Assembly (NCBI GenBank): GCA_003650675.1
Contig: QMRH01000004.1
Coordinates: forward strand, 1-52,496
Length of the DNA stretch: 52,496 bases
Source: Thermoprotei archaeon
GTDB taxonomy: Archaea; Thermoproteota; Thermoprotei; Thermofilales; B20-G17
Direction of reading: 5' to 3'
Shown piece by piece: positions 43,989 to 52,386 of the stretch (positions are counted from its first letter, which is position 1; the number at the start of each line of letters is the position of its first letter). The notes under the pieces are model-generated. The model did no database searches. It was not told the DNA's origin and saw only the letters and a program-made list of their open reading frames with translations. The position numbers and the translations under genes are program-made.

Positions 43989-44502
43989 ATATGTAGCTAG
44001 CGGCCTTAGAGAAGTATACTCTAATATTGAATTCCATGTCTCCAGCAAGCCTCTACAGTTGCCAGAAGTCTTCTATGATAGGAAAAGAGGGCAATACGTT
44101 TCGCCTCTTATAGTAGAGTATTTAAGGAGATGGGTTGAAGACACACGTTGCATCCACGATAAGGTTTTAGGGATAATGGATGCAGATGCATACACCCCAG
44201 GCCTCAACTTCGTGTTCGGCGAAGCGGAACTGGGTGGAAAAACCGCGGTAATATATCTAGCCAGGCTTAAACCCAGCTTCTACGGTACATCTGCAAGCCA
44301 GCGGGTTTTCCTGGAGCGATGCCTGAAAGAAGCTGTACATGAGCTGGGACACACCTTGGGTTTAAAACACTGTGCGACACCACGTTGTGTAATGAGATTC
44401 AGTAACAGTATATATGATACGGATTTTAAATCGTATTATTTTTGCCCTAGATGCACAGAAGTTTTATGGAACCTAGGTATCCAAGCTAAAAGCTTCAAGT
44501 AA
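43939..44502 (+). CDS. amzA: Archaemetzincin zinc metallopeptidase
   Basis: 187-residue metallopeptidase with the diagnostic archaemetzincin block HELGHTLGLKHCATPRCVM (about 135-153), followed by FCPRC (about 174-178). This gives the catalytic zinc site (HExxHxxGxxH) and a second structural zinc with four cysteines. ATG 43939 is chosen because MKILLQPLGSLD begins the conserved first strand; an earlier in-frame start at 43903 would add 12 residues from the unrelated leader. Cytosolic, substrate unknown in archaea. Preceded by a helix-turn-helix fragment. Confidence 0.93.
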   Translation: MKILLQPLGSLDTSVLKYVASGLREVYSNIEFHVSSKPLQLPEVFYDRKRGQYVSPLIVEYLRRWVEDTRCIHDKVLGIMDADAYTPGLNFVFGEAELGGKTAVIYLARLKPSFYGTSASQRVFLERCLKEAVHELGHTLGLKHCATPRCVMRFSNSIYDTDFKSYYFCPRCTEVLWNLGIQAKSFK

Positions 44503-44539
44503 AAATAAAACTACGGTAGACGTTAAACATAGCTGAAGT

Positions 44540-45200
44540 ATGATGGTGGCCTTGAAAGAGTTAAACGTATTGGTAACGGGGGCGTCTAGCGGTATCGGAA
44601 AACATGTTTCCGAGATAATGTGCAGGAAAGGGTGTACTGTTATCGGTGTGGGAAGAAGGGTGGAAAGGCTGGAGGAACTAAAGGAAAAGCTTCACCCAAA
44701 CTTCCATCCCCTTGTAGCAGACCTTTCAAAAAGCGAGTCCCTGGAATAATAAAGACTAAGATCCATGGAAGATTAGACAACTGAACATACTGGTCAATAA
44801 TGCTGGCTTTGGATTCGGGAAACCCATTATCGAACACTCTGGGAAAGAGATTGAAGAAGTACTCGTAAACATGATTAGGCCAATACAGCTTATAACAAGG
44901 CTCCATAAGTATATGTCACCTGGAGGAGGAATAGTCAACGTCATTACAGCTGGAGTGCACGTGCTAATGGCCAAGATACCTATCTATGATGTAGCCAAAG
45001 CAGGTCTCCACTACGCATCTAAAATCCTGGAGAAAGAGCTTAAAGGAAGGGGAATCCACCTGATAAACGTTGTATCCAGGCGCCACTAAAACAGAGTTCT
45101 TCAAAAGAACCGGAGTAGAAACCCTTCCTCGGCTATCCCTCCAAAAGATGCGGCAAAGGCGATTGTAAATGCTATAGAAAAGAGAGAAAACGGTTTATAA
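44540..45200 (+). pseudogene. Short-chain dehydrogenase/reductase pseudogene
   Basis: Broken SDR. Frame 1 (44540-44749) has the cofactor motif TGASSGIGKHV and ends in two stops at ESLE. The homology resumes in frame at about 44790 with LNILVNNAGFGFG (NNAG motif) and holds the catalytic YDVAKAG to 45088. It then shifts: PGATKTEFFKR in a second frame and PPKDAAKAIVNAIEKRENGL in a third, ending at TAA 45198-45200. At least two frameshifts plus early stops mean no full enzyme can be made. All core motifs of the family are still readable, so the decay looks recent. Confidence 0.85.
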
Positions 45201-45240
45201 GCCCATTGTACTCAAATTACTTTCCCTATTTGGTCCTTTA

Positions 45241-45425
45241 CCATTGACACTCCTCCTACTTAAGTGGGGATTCATTGAAGCAGTGGCTGTGCCGCCAGCC
45301 CGATGGACATGCCTCCATTACGGAGGGTGCCCATCCCCCAAAAATACTGCTTGACACTCCTCTATTTAACCCCATCGACGCCATTCACCCCCCCCCCACC
45401 AAAGCAGGGGCTTTCTGGCGCCATT
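45241..45425. mobile_element. Mobile-element debris with tandem hairpin-type ends
   Basis: Two copies of ttgacactcctc, at 45244-45255 and 45351-45362, 107 bases apart, each followed by a stem of the kind flanking IS1341/TnpB elements (cttaagtggggattc; caaagcaggggctttctgg). A run of ten C at 45388-45397 sits in the second. No transposase frame is present. Family assignment is by resemblance. The remaining 45426-45566 shows nothing beyond the ribosome site of the next gene. Confidence 0.4.
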
Positions 45426-45566
45426 TTTGTAAAGGCTTAGAATAAGCCATGAAAGGAGAATCAAGCAACGAACCATGTGTTATGGGTGAAATAGGGGATT
45501 CCCAGTATGCTGTAGCATTAGCCTTTAATTCTAGTTATCATTTAATACTTGTAGGAGGTGTCCCTT

Positions 45567-46940
45567 ATGGTTGGTCTTATGGATAAAGCTAGTGAATTAG
45601 AGTCGTTTATTCTAGATAAAATCTCGGAGACTAGGCTTCCAGGTGTAAGCCTAGCTGTCGTTAAGGACTCCGAGTTGATATATGCCAGGGGATTCGGGTT
45701 CAGGGATATTGAATCGGGGTTACCTGCATCTCCAGACACTCTTTACGGTATAGGATCTGTAACCAAGTCGTTTACAGCTTTAGCTATAATGCAACTGGTA
45801 GAGGAGGGTAAGTTAAGCCTAGAAGATCCAGTTGAAAGATATGTTCCATTGAAGTTAAGGCCTTTCAAAGAGCCGGTCAGAATACATCATCTACTCACAC
45901 ACTCCTCCGGTATACCGGCATTGGCCTACGCTGAAGCCTTTATAAGAGGTTTCCTAGGGGACCCTAATTCATGGCTACCTGTAGCCAAGCCTGAGGATGT
46001 ATTAACCTTTATGAAGGATGCAGAGGAATGGGCGGTGGCAAAGCCAGGCGAAAAATTCTTCTACCTTAACGAAGGCTACGTTCTTTTAGGCTACATAGTA
46101 TCTAAAATAAGTGGAATCAAGTACGAGGACTATGTGGTTCAAAGGATACTTAAGCCACTGGACATGCATAGGACCTTCTTTTACGGAGATAAGGCACAAA
46201 GCGACCCGGATAAAGCTACACCATATATCATAGATGAGGACAAGAAGATTATTGTAGGCCGCTTCCCCCATGGAATAACCTCGGATGGCGGGCTAATCAG
46301 CAACGTGGTAGACCTTTCTAAATACATTTCCATGTACCTTAATAAAGGTGAATATAAGGGCAGAAGAATAGTCGCTAAAGAGTACATAGATATGATGGAA
46401 ACCCCTTACATTGAAGTACCCTTTAGGATGTTTGGAGGAGAGGGCTACGGATACGGGTGGATCATTACCCCGGATTTCCATGGAAGAAAACTGGTGTCCC
46501 ATAGTGGATCAGTATTGGTCTACACAGCGTATGTGGGATACATGCCCGAAGAAAAGATTGGGGTAGCGGTCTTAGCTAACGGAAACGGGTACCCGCCATC
46601 CTATATCGGACTATACACCTTAGCCTTAATACTTGGATTGAAAGCAGAGGATCTACCCTTCCTTAAAATGGAGAGACTGTTGAAGAAGCTAGAAGGGGTC
46701 TACGAGTCTTATAAAGGGACACTTAAGGCCGAGGTCAAGAGAAGGAACGGATACCTTACGTTAGGGTTTAAGGGTAAATACATGGCACGAGAAATACCCC
46801 TTTTCCCTGAGAAAAAGGAGGATAATGTAGCGTTATTCTACACGATATCGGGGGTGAGAAAACTGGAAGTCGAATTCCGTTTCAAAGAAGATGGGGTAGA
46901 ACTGCTTTACGAACGCTATAAACTAGTTAAACATTCCTAG
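45567..46940 (+). CDS. Serine beta-lactamase-family hydrolase (class C/esterase type)
   Basis: 457-residue member of the beta-lactamase/CubicO serine hydrolases. SxxK nucleophile in SVTKSF (about 67-72), YLNEGY in place of YxN (about 174-179) and HSGS as the third motif (about 313-316) complete the site. It lacks a signal peptide, so it acts in the cytosol; relatives are esterases or peptidases rather than antibiotic enzymes. ATG 45567 is chosen because AGGAGGTG lies just upstream at 45553-45560. A roughly 110-residue C-terminal beta domain follows. Stands alone in a region of decayed genes. Confidence 0.9.
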   Translation: MVGLMDKASELESFILDKISETRLPGVSLAVVKDSELIYARGFGFRDIESGLPASPDTLYGIGSVTKSFTALAIMQLVEEGKLSLEDPVERYVPLKLRPFKEPVRIHHLLTHSSGIPALAYAEAFIRGFLGDPNSWLPVAKPEDVLTFMKDAEEWAVAKPGEKFFYLNEGYVLLGYIVSKISGIKYEDYVVQRILKPLDMHRTFFYGDKAQSDPDKATPYIIDEDKKIIVGRFPHGITSDGGLISNVVDLSKYISMYLNKGEYKGRRIVAKEYIDMMETPYIEVPFRMFGGEGYGYGWIITPDFHGRKLVSHSGSVLVYTAYVGYMPEEKIGVAVLANGNGYPPSYIGLYTLALILGLKAEDLPFLKMERLLKKLEGVYESYKGTLKAEVKRRNGYLTLGFKGKYMAREIPLFPEKKEDNVALFYTISGVRKLEVEFRFKEDGVELLYERYKLVKHS

Positions 46941-47066
46941 TATAATAGCACAATACTGATCCAACCCGCCCTTAAATCGGGTCGCAGAATCGGTAATTGA
47001 GGTTGCTTGAAACCTGGTCTAGTCAAGTATACTGTTAAAGTATCTTCGTCATGGTTAGTCCCTGCT

Positions 47067-48263
47067 TTATGGTAGGTTGCTTCCCGACGAATATTCTCCT
47101 ATTTTTAAGAGAAAGAAGGGCAGTTGATCTTTGTCCACCACTTGGACGCGCCTAGGGTAACGACGATGGGGTTTTCCAGCCTTAACCTCTATCCTTAAGC
47201 CATCTGCAATGACGTCGATCTCATATGCATTCTTATAATAATATATTTCATTGTATTTTCGGTATAAGTGCTCCTGCACCACTTGTTCATAAAGTGCAGA
47301 CTCAAGGCTCGGCGTCCCAGTCCAGTCGGAGAACAAGTGGAGGAGAAGAGGGTCTCGGAAGAAAAACTTCTTTTCACGTCTATAAAGGATTTTGCCACCT
47401 TGTTTAAGATAAGCTACGCCAACCAAGTAGAGGTCCCTGAAGAACTCTATATAATTCTGGACAACTTTATAAGAGTATCCGGATGTCTTTGCTGCTAGAG
47501 ATCTATAGCTCATGGGGGAGGGGGAGGCTGATATAAGCGCTGATAAGACCTCTTTTGCTACTTCAAGACTCCGTCCAAACCTCACGATCTCGCCAATATA
47601 GGCGGAGAGGATCTCGCTGTAGGGGTGCTCGTTGATGCTTGGTGGGAATCCTCCTGTTGAAAGGTATCTTGCAAAAAGTTCCTCCACTTTTCCAGGGTAG
47701 AGTTCGGGTTCGTGAAGACCATGGACACTAACGTACTCTGGAAAGGTGAGGGGCATAGCCTCGACTACAACTCCCTCTCCTCTTCTACCTGGAAAAAGTT
47801 CGACATCCCCCCTGACTTTTAGGGTACTCGACCCCGTTACAGTAACGACCGTATCCTCTAATACTCCGGCATCAATCAAAGGCTTCACCGCCTTCCACCA
47901 GTCCTTTAAAGCCGTCACCTCGTCTAGGAAAATATATATTGGCTCCCTTCTCCTCTCCATTGCTTCAAGGTATTTTAATAAAATCTTTGAAAGCATCGTG
48001 TATTCGGGGAAAACCTCGCAACTTACATACAGTATCTTCCTAGAATCCACTTCCCGTAGTAACCTATCTATAAGGAGCTTGATGCCGGTGGTCTTCCCGA
48101 CAAGCCTAGGGCCAAGGATAAAGTTGAGGGAGAATGGTTTAAGAGAAAGCCTGTCAATCCACCTAGGAATCCATCTAACATTCTGTTGCCTCCATCTCTT
48201 TAGGTGCGGATCCTCTCTACCGCTCCACCAGGGATTAAACCTCGGCAATATACCGCCATACAT
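47067..48263 (-). CDS. AAA-type ATPase with DUF4143 (archaeal COG1373 type)
   Basis: 398 residues. Walker A GPRLVGKTTG (about 51-60), Walker B YIFLDEV (about 110-116), then the sensor GSSTLKVRGDVE; the C-terminal third (from about 215) is the DUF4143 domain, ending in a restriction-like segment (YEIDVIADGLRIEVKAG), a nuclease-like D-x(n)-E-x-K. These ATPases are common, often multi-copy, in archaea and are of unknown role, possibly linked to mobile DNA. Start ATG 48263 lies in an operator-like inverted repeat and has a TATA box about 25 bases upstream. Confidence 0.88.
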   Translation of the reverse strand: MYGGILPRFNPWWSGREDPHLKRWRQQNVRWIPRWIDRLSLKPFSLNFILGPRLVGKTTGIKLLIDRLLREVDSRKILYVSCEVFPEYTMLSKILLKYLEAMERRREPIYIFLDEVTALKDWWKAVKPLIDAGVLEDTVVTVTGSSTLKVRGDVELFPGRRGEGVVVEAMPLTFPEYVSVHGLHEPELYPGKVEELFARYLSTGGFPPSINEHPYSEILSAYIGEIVRFGRSLEVAKEVLSALISASPSPMSYRSLAAKTSGYSYKVVQNYIEFFRDLYLVGVAYLKQGGKILYRREKKFFFRDPLLLHLFSDWTGTPSLESALYEQVVQEHLYRKYNEIYYYKNAYEIDVIADGLRIEVKAGKPHRRYPRRVQVVDKDQLPFFLLKIGEYSSGSNLP

Positions 48264-48323
48264 GAGATAATATCGTTCTCATGTATATAAAAATCTTGTG
48301 AATTATTAATTCTCATGTATATA
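48259..48323. promoter_or_regulatory. Operator-like repeats and TATA boxes at the ATPase start
   Basis: Perfect inverted repeat tacatgaga (48259-48267) and tctcatgta (48277-48285), nine bases apart, with the left half covering the ATPase start codon. A further tctcatgta is at 48311-48319. Each right-hand copy leads into a TATA-like box on the minus strand (about 48283-48293 and 48317-48327). The arrangement suggests a regulator, perhaps the ATPase itself, binding three half-sites. Confidence 0.55.
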
Positions 48324-48441
48324 TAAATGTTGAGAAAATTATATACCCAATTACATGGAGTAATCCTAGTGTAGTTTAATCGACGTGTCTACGGCATGAA
48401 GTTTTCCCTATGGGTTTGGATAAACCGGTGTCAGGAACATT

Positions 48442-49887
48442 TCAGCCGCCGGATGTTTTAGGAGGGGAGATTATTCTTTCGACTGCATGGCTTCCAGCCA
48501 TAAGGTCTCTAGCATTATAGCATGTGGCTATGGTTGCGTAGATGTCTATGATTCGAGCATACTCGACCTCGGCCCCCTTTATGCCGGGGACTTTAGCTAA
48601 TATAAACGTCATCATTTCGTCCCTTGATAGACCTCCATGTGCAGCTTTCAAGCCTGGATATGAGATGTCCCATGGTTCCCAGAAATCCCAGCTCGAGGAT
48701 GCGTTAAGAACTATGTCTCCACAATTCCTGGATTTAAACATGCTATATACTTGCACCACGGCATCCGGGTATTCGTGTTCAAGCGTAGCTTTAAGCCACT
48801 CCTCTTCGCTCATCCATCTAGGCTCTAACCCATATTTGAGGGGATCCGAGCCCCGGAGTACAGAGTACTTATATCTATTGCTGGCTGGATCGTATTGTAT
48901 CAACCCCTCCCCCTCTTTAGATACCACTATGACAGATTTCTGGTCGTATTTCGCAAATACGTGCTCTACACCCTCCTGCTGTGCGAACAACCCTAGTAGA
49001 TCTATATTTCTACCCCTGAAGCGATAGCTTCTTAACACCTTGTAGCCTGGTCTTCTACGCCAACCATACTCTGGATGTGCAAAGTATAGGAGCCCCATCC
49101 TACGTCCATTTGATAATGCAGCAGAGTCAATGTAGTCTTCCCTTACTAGTAGTTCTGTTGATGCCGGTTTAAATCCATGCTCCGAGAGCAGTGAAGGGAG
49201 ATCCAGATGCCTTGAGACGTTGGCTGATCCATGGTCAGAGAATATAAATAAAAGGTATTTTCCCTCACCGTAAACGTTGTTCAAAGAGTCTGCTAGGACG
49301 GGAAACTCCTTGTCGAATTCTTTTATAAGGTTTTTAACGGCTTCTCCATTCCTCCCATAGACGTGGGAGACGTGGTCTCCAGATATGGTGAAGAAGAGCA
49401 ACCGGGGTCTCTTCTCGTATACGATTTTCGATGCAACCTCTATTCTCCTCCCAACTATTTTAAGTGATCCCTCTCTTTCATATTTAAGTGCTTTAAGGTC
49501 CACTATGTTCTCGCCTGAAGTGTCTATTATCCTGCCCATGGCTACACTCCTGCCCACGATGGCATCTATTGTTCTGCTTCTTAACCTGGGGTTGAAATCC
49601 AGTTTAGCCTTAGCATTAAACTTGTAGTGTCTCACGGCCTGCAGTTTCCTCGAGAAGTAACGTTCCCCAACCATGTTTGTTTCTCCTGAAAAGAAGCCGG
49701 ATATCACTCCACCTTCAACGGACTCCGAAACTGTTGGAAAACAGGATACAACGTTCTCGATGAAAACACCTTCACTGAAGAACTCCGAGAGGTTTTGAAG
49801 TCTCCCCCTCTTATACATGTCTACGAAAACGTCTCCTGCTACACAGTCGAGCCAAATTAACACTACATAAGGTTTCGTGGGATACAA
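48442..49887 (-). CDS. Alkaline-phosphatase-superfamily phosphodiesterase/phosphatase
   Basis: 481 residues of the nucleotide pyrophosphatase/phosphodiesterase-like branch. Metal site: D14 in WLDCVAGD, the nucleophile Thr in SCFPTVSES (about 48-56), SGDHVSHVYG (about 165-174), FSDHG (about 217-221) and AAHGGLS near 418. Start is TTG 49887, preceded by GAGGAAA; no ATG precedes the first metal ligand. No signal peptide, so a cytosolic enzyme on phosphate or phosphonate esters. Neighbouring GH5 gene lies 214 bases upstream on the same strand. Confidence 0.85.
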   Translation of the reverse strand: MYPTKPYVVLIWLDCVAGDVFVDMYKRGRLQNLSEFFSEGVFIENVVSCFPTVSESVEGGVISGFFSGETNMVGERYFSRKLQAVRHYKFNAKAKLDFNPRLRSRTIDAIVGRSVAMGRIIDTSGENIVDLKALKYEREGSLKIVGRRIEVASKIVYEKRPRLLFFTISGDHVSHVYGRNGEAVKNLIKEFDKEFPVLADSLNNVYGEGKYLLFIFSDHGSANVSRHLDLPSLLSEHGFKPASTELLVREDYIDSAALSNGRRMGLLYFAHPEYGWRRRPGYKVLRSYRFRGRNIDLLGLFAQQEGVEHVFAKYDQKSVIVVSKEGEGLIQYDPASNRYKYSVLRGSDPLKYGLEPRWMSEEEWLKATLEHEYPDAVVQVYSMFKSRNCGDIVLNASSSWDFWEPWDISYPGLKAAHGGLSRDEMMTFILAKVPGIKGAEVEYARIIDIYATIATCYNARDLMAGSHAVERIISPPKTSGG

Positions 49888-50101
49888 GTTTCCTCTACCC
49901 AGCTAAAAATAATACTACCTTAAATTATATATCGTTAACTAGGAAAAGACATGGAATAAATAATGTTTGGGTCAAGGCCTAGGAAAATATAGATCCGTTG
50001 AAGCCGACAGGGTCTCGCGAGAAAACCCAAAGATGGTGAGGGATGGCTTTATACCTAAGAAGATAAATGGGGTGTTATTGGTTAAGGATTAGGCACCCTA
50101 T

Positions 50102-51529
50102 TTATTTACAGTATTTTTTGAATGCTTCTGCAAGCTTTTTCCTTACAATACAGTTGGAGAGATGGAAGCTTTCGGCCAGTTTCTCTAATTCCTTGTAGTC
50201 TAGTCTACTAAACTGTTCTGCCAGTAAATGGAGGGTGTACAATGCAAGCAGGTTTGAGAGTGCTTTCTTCAGGTTCCTTGAGAAACTGTATGCTTCTTTA
50301 AGCTTTTCTGGTGGCCTTCTACCCTCATAGTCTATCGAGATATCACGGTATTCTACTCCCTCGTTCCTCAAAGTGTTCTTCAACTCCTCTAATATACTTC
50401 TAGTTAGCTTGCTGCTGAAACCCTCCCGCGACCCGGGCCCCCATTCGTCGGTTCCTAGGATCCTTTTAATCCTCCTCACTCTTTCGGTGAACTTCATCCA
50501 AGGTGTATCCCCACTCAGGTAGACTAGGCCCATGACCCCGATGTCCTTGTAGGTCCATCGGGTCCAGTGGTCGCCGTACTTGTTGAAGATGCTCATCAAG
50601 TCTTCGTCTACGGCCACACGGTACACGTCGTTTCCGGTTCCATAGAATATGGATCCAAACTCTCCTACATATATGGGCGTTCCCCTTTTCCTGGGAACCA
50701 TTGTTTTCTTCACATACTCCTCCTCCAACACGTGTTTATCGAATATTTTGCCCTCAAGTTTGGTTGGATAGGGGGCGTCGACCAAGCCTGGGAGCACGTA
50801 GTGGTGTACACTGTAGACGATGTTCTCGTCGTCTGGGTGGTCTATTTCCTCGAAGGAGGTTCCCCACAGGTTTCCCTTAAGGAAGACTATGTGCTCTGTG
50901 TCGACGCTCCTAATGGCTTTTAAAACCCCATTGTACACCTCGTTGAGGGCCTTTGGATCCCCTGTGACTGGCTCGTTCATGACATCGTATCCTGCCACAG
51001 TCTCCTCATCTCTATATCTTCTGGCGATGCATCTCCACAGGCTGTAGAACCTCTCCCTATACTGGCTGTGGCTCCATATAAGGGTGGCTTGGTAGGGGTT
51101 GTCACAGTGCCAGTCGGGGTTCTGCCAGCCTTGAACCGCATGTAAATCTATTATAACATAGACCCCGTGTCTCCGCGCATACTCGATCACCCTATCCAGG
51201 TGTCTGAAACCCTCCTCCTTGAAGAAAAACGGGTTTCCATCGTCCTCGAAAAGCCGGTAGTTTAACGCCACCCTAACCACGTTGCATCCAAGCCCAGCTA
51301 TAAACTCGATGTCATCTTCGGTGATAAAGTTCTCTAGGAGACGTTCAAAGAAGAAGCTGGCTTTATCCTCCCCTAAGACACATTTAACAGCGTTCCTGAA
51401 GGCGGTCTCGGTACCAGGGTAACCTAATATAAAATGCTCCATGTTAAGCCATCCACCCAGCGCAACACCCTTCAAGTGAACCCGCTTACCCTCCCTGTCC
51501 ACAATCCCCCCAGATTCCACATGCAACAT
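50102..51529 (-). CDS. Glycoside hydrolase family 5 enzyme, intracellular
   Basis: 475 residues. Residues 1-350 are a (beta/alpha)8 GH5 catalytic domain: GVALGGWLNME near the start, VRVALNYR, YVIIDLHAVQG, the acid/base Glu in YDVMNEP (about 199-205) and the nucleophile Glu in IYVGEFGS (about 299-306). A helical C-terminal domain of about 110 residues follows, not typical of secreted cellulases. There is no signal peptide or anchor, so it cleaves glucan, mannan or a small glycoside inside the cell. TATA box at 51558-51568 fits ATG 51529. Confidence 0.9.
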   Translation of the reverse strand: MLHVESGGIVDREGKRVHLKGVALGGWLNMEHFILGYPGTETAFRNAVKCVLGEDKASFFFERLLENFITEDDIEFIAGLGCNVVRVALNYRLFEDDGNPFFFKEEGFRHLDRVIEYARRHGVYVIIDLHAVQGWQNPDWHCDNPYQATLIWSHSQYRERFYSLWRCIARRYRDEETVAGYDVMNEPVTGDPKALNEVYNGVLKAIRSVDTEHIVFLKGNLWGTSFEEIDHPDDENIVYSVHHYVLPGLVDAPYPTKLEGKIFDKHVLEEEYVKKTMVPRKRGTPIYVGEFGSIFYGTGNDVYRVAVDEDLMSIFNKYGDHWTRWTYKDIGVMGLVYLSGDTPWMKFTERVRRIKRILGTDEWGPGSREGFSSKLTRSILEELKNTLRNEGVEYRDISIDYEGRRPPEKLKEAYSFSRNLKKALSNLLALYTLHLLAEQFSRLDYKELEKLAESFHLSNCIVRKKLAEAFKKYCK

Positions 51530-51557
51530 ACTTTATCGAATAAAAGCTGTTACACTA

Positions 51558-51568
51558 CTTATTTATAG
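51558..51568 (-). promoter_or_regulatory. TATA box for the GH5 gene
   Basis: CTATAAATAAG on the minus strand, centred about 34 bases before ATG 51529, in the upper range of the distance expected for a leaderless transcript. Confidence 0.4.
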
Positions 51569-51690
51569 TTTAAAGGCAAGCGTTATTTTACAATCAAGCA
51601 GTAAGTGGATGTTGTTGTGGCTGGAGAAGCTGTATTTCAAAGATCTTGAAAGCTAAATAGCTAGTGTATTTATCATAGGTTGGTAAATAC

Positions 51691-52330
51691 ATGAAGCGTA
51701 TATCTAGACGAAACTTATCTACAAGTTTAGCCCACATAACGTCGCCGTGGAGAAGGTGCCTCCAGGGGAGCTGGTGGCCTTCGAGACGATAGATGCCCTA
51801 GGAGGACAGGTGAAGGACGAGGACACCGTGCTGGATGAAATAGATTGGGGCAAAGTGAACGGCTCCACAGGGCCAGTATACGTGGAGGATGCAAGGCCAG
51901 GTGACACGCTTGTGGTGGAGGTCCTCGACATAAAGGTCGATGATAGGAGTGTAATGGTCGTTGTACCTGGACACGGGGCGTTGGGAGAAAAGAAGACGTT
52001 TAAATCAAAGGTGAAGATCGACAGGATCAAAGACGGATTCATCTACTTCAACGGGATTAAGGTAAAAGCGAGACCCATGATAGGAACCATAGGGGTTGCA
52101 CCAGCCAGCGAGGAGATCCCCCTGCAGCTCCCTAGGCCGACATGGAGGCAACATGGATGTGAAGAAGCTGTGCGCCGGAACCAAACTATACCTACCTGTA
52201 TTCGTCGAGGGGGCTCTCCCAGCAATGCCTTAACATAAACCAGGTAGTCGACCCAAAGAAAGAGGTCAGAACAACAATACCCAAAAACATAGTAAACAGA
52301 ATCAAGCCGTTCCTAACAAAAGATCTATAA
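51691..52330 (+). pseudogene. Acetamidase/formamidase pseudogene with internal deletion
   Basis: Remnant of an amidase that hydrolyses acetamide or formamide to the acid and ammonia. ATG 51691 begins MKRISRR; after a frameshift at about 51710-51720 the family sequence continues YKFSPHNVAVEKVPPGELVA and VNGSTGPVYVEDARPGDTL. A second frameshift at about 52130-52140 leads to GRHGGNMDVKKLC and LPVFVEGALPAM, then a stop. The following frame INQVVDPKKEVRTTIPKNIV (to 52330) is the normal C-terminus. About 100 residues between PAM and INQVV are missing, including the second half of the catalytic domain, so it cannot be functional. Confidence 0.8.
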
Positions 52331-52386
52331 ATAACAAGATTTTTGTGTTTATTCAATATTCAACCCATTGCATACCACCTAGCTTT

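Noticed and set aside
46965-46983. Small hairpin acccg...cgggt after the beta-lactamase-family gene
   Set aside because: Stem of five bases and no T-run; not enough for a terminator call.
47225-48270. Long open frames on the plus strand opposite the DUF4143 ATPase
   Set aside because: Shadow frames of the ATPase gene with no domain features.
49967-50092. 41-residue frame (TTG start) between the phosphatase-like and GH5 genes
   Set aside because: Regular sequence ending IPKKINGVLLVKD but no ribosome site or recognised family; could be a C-terminal fragment of a lost gene, too weak to list.
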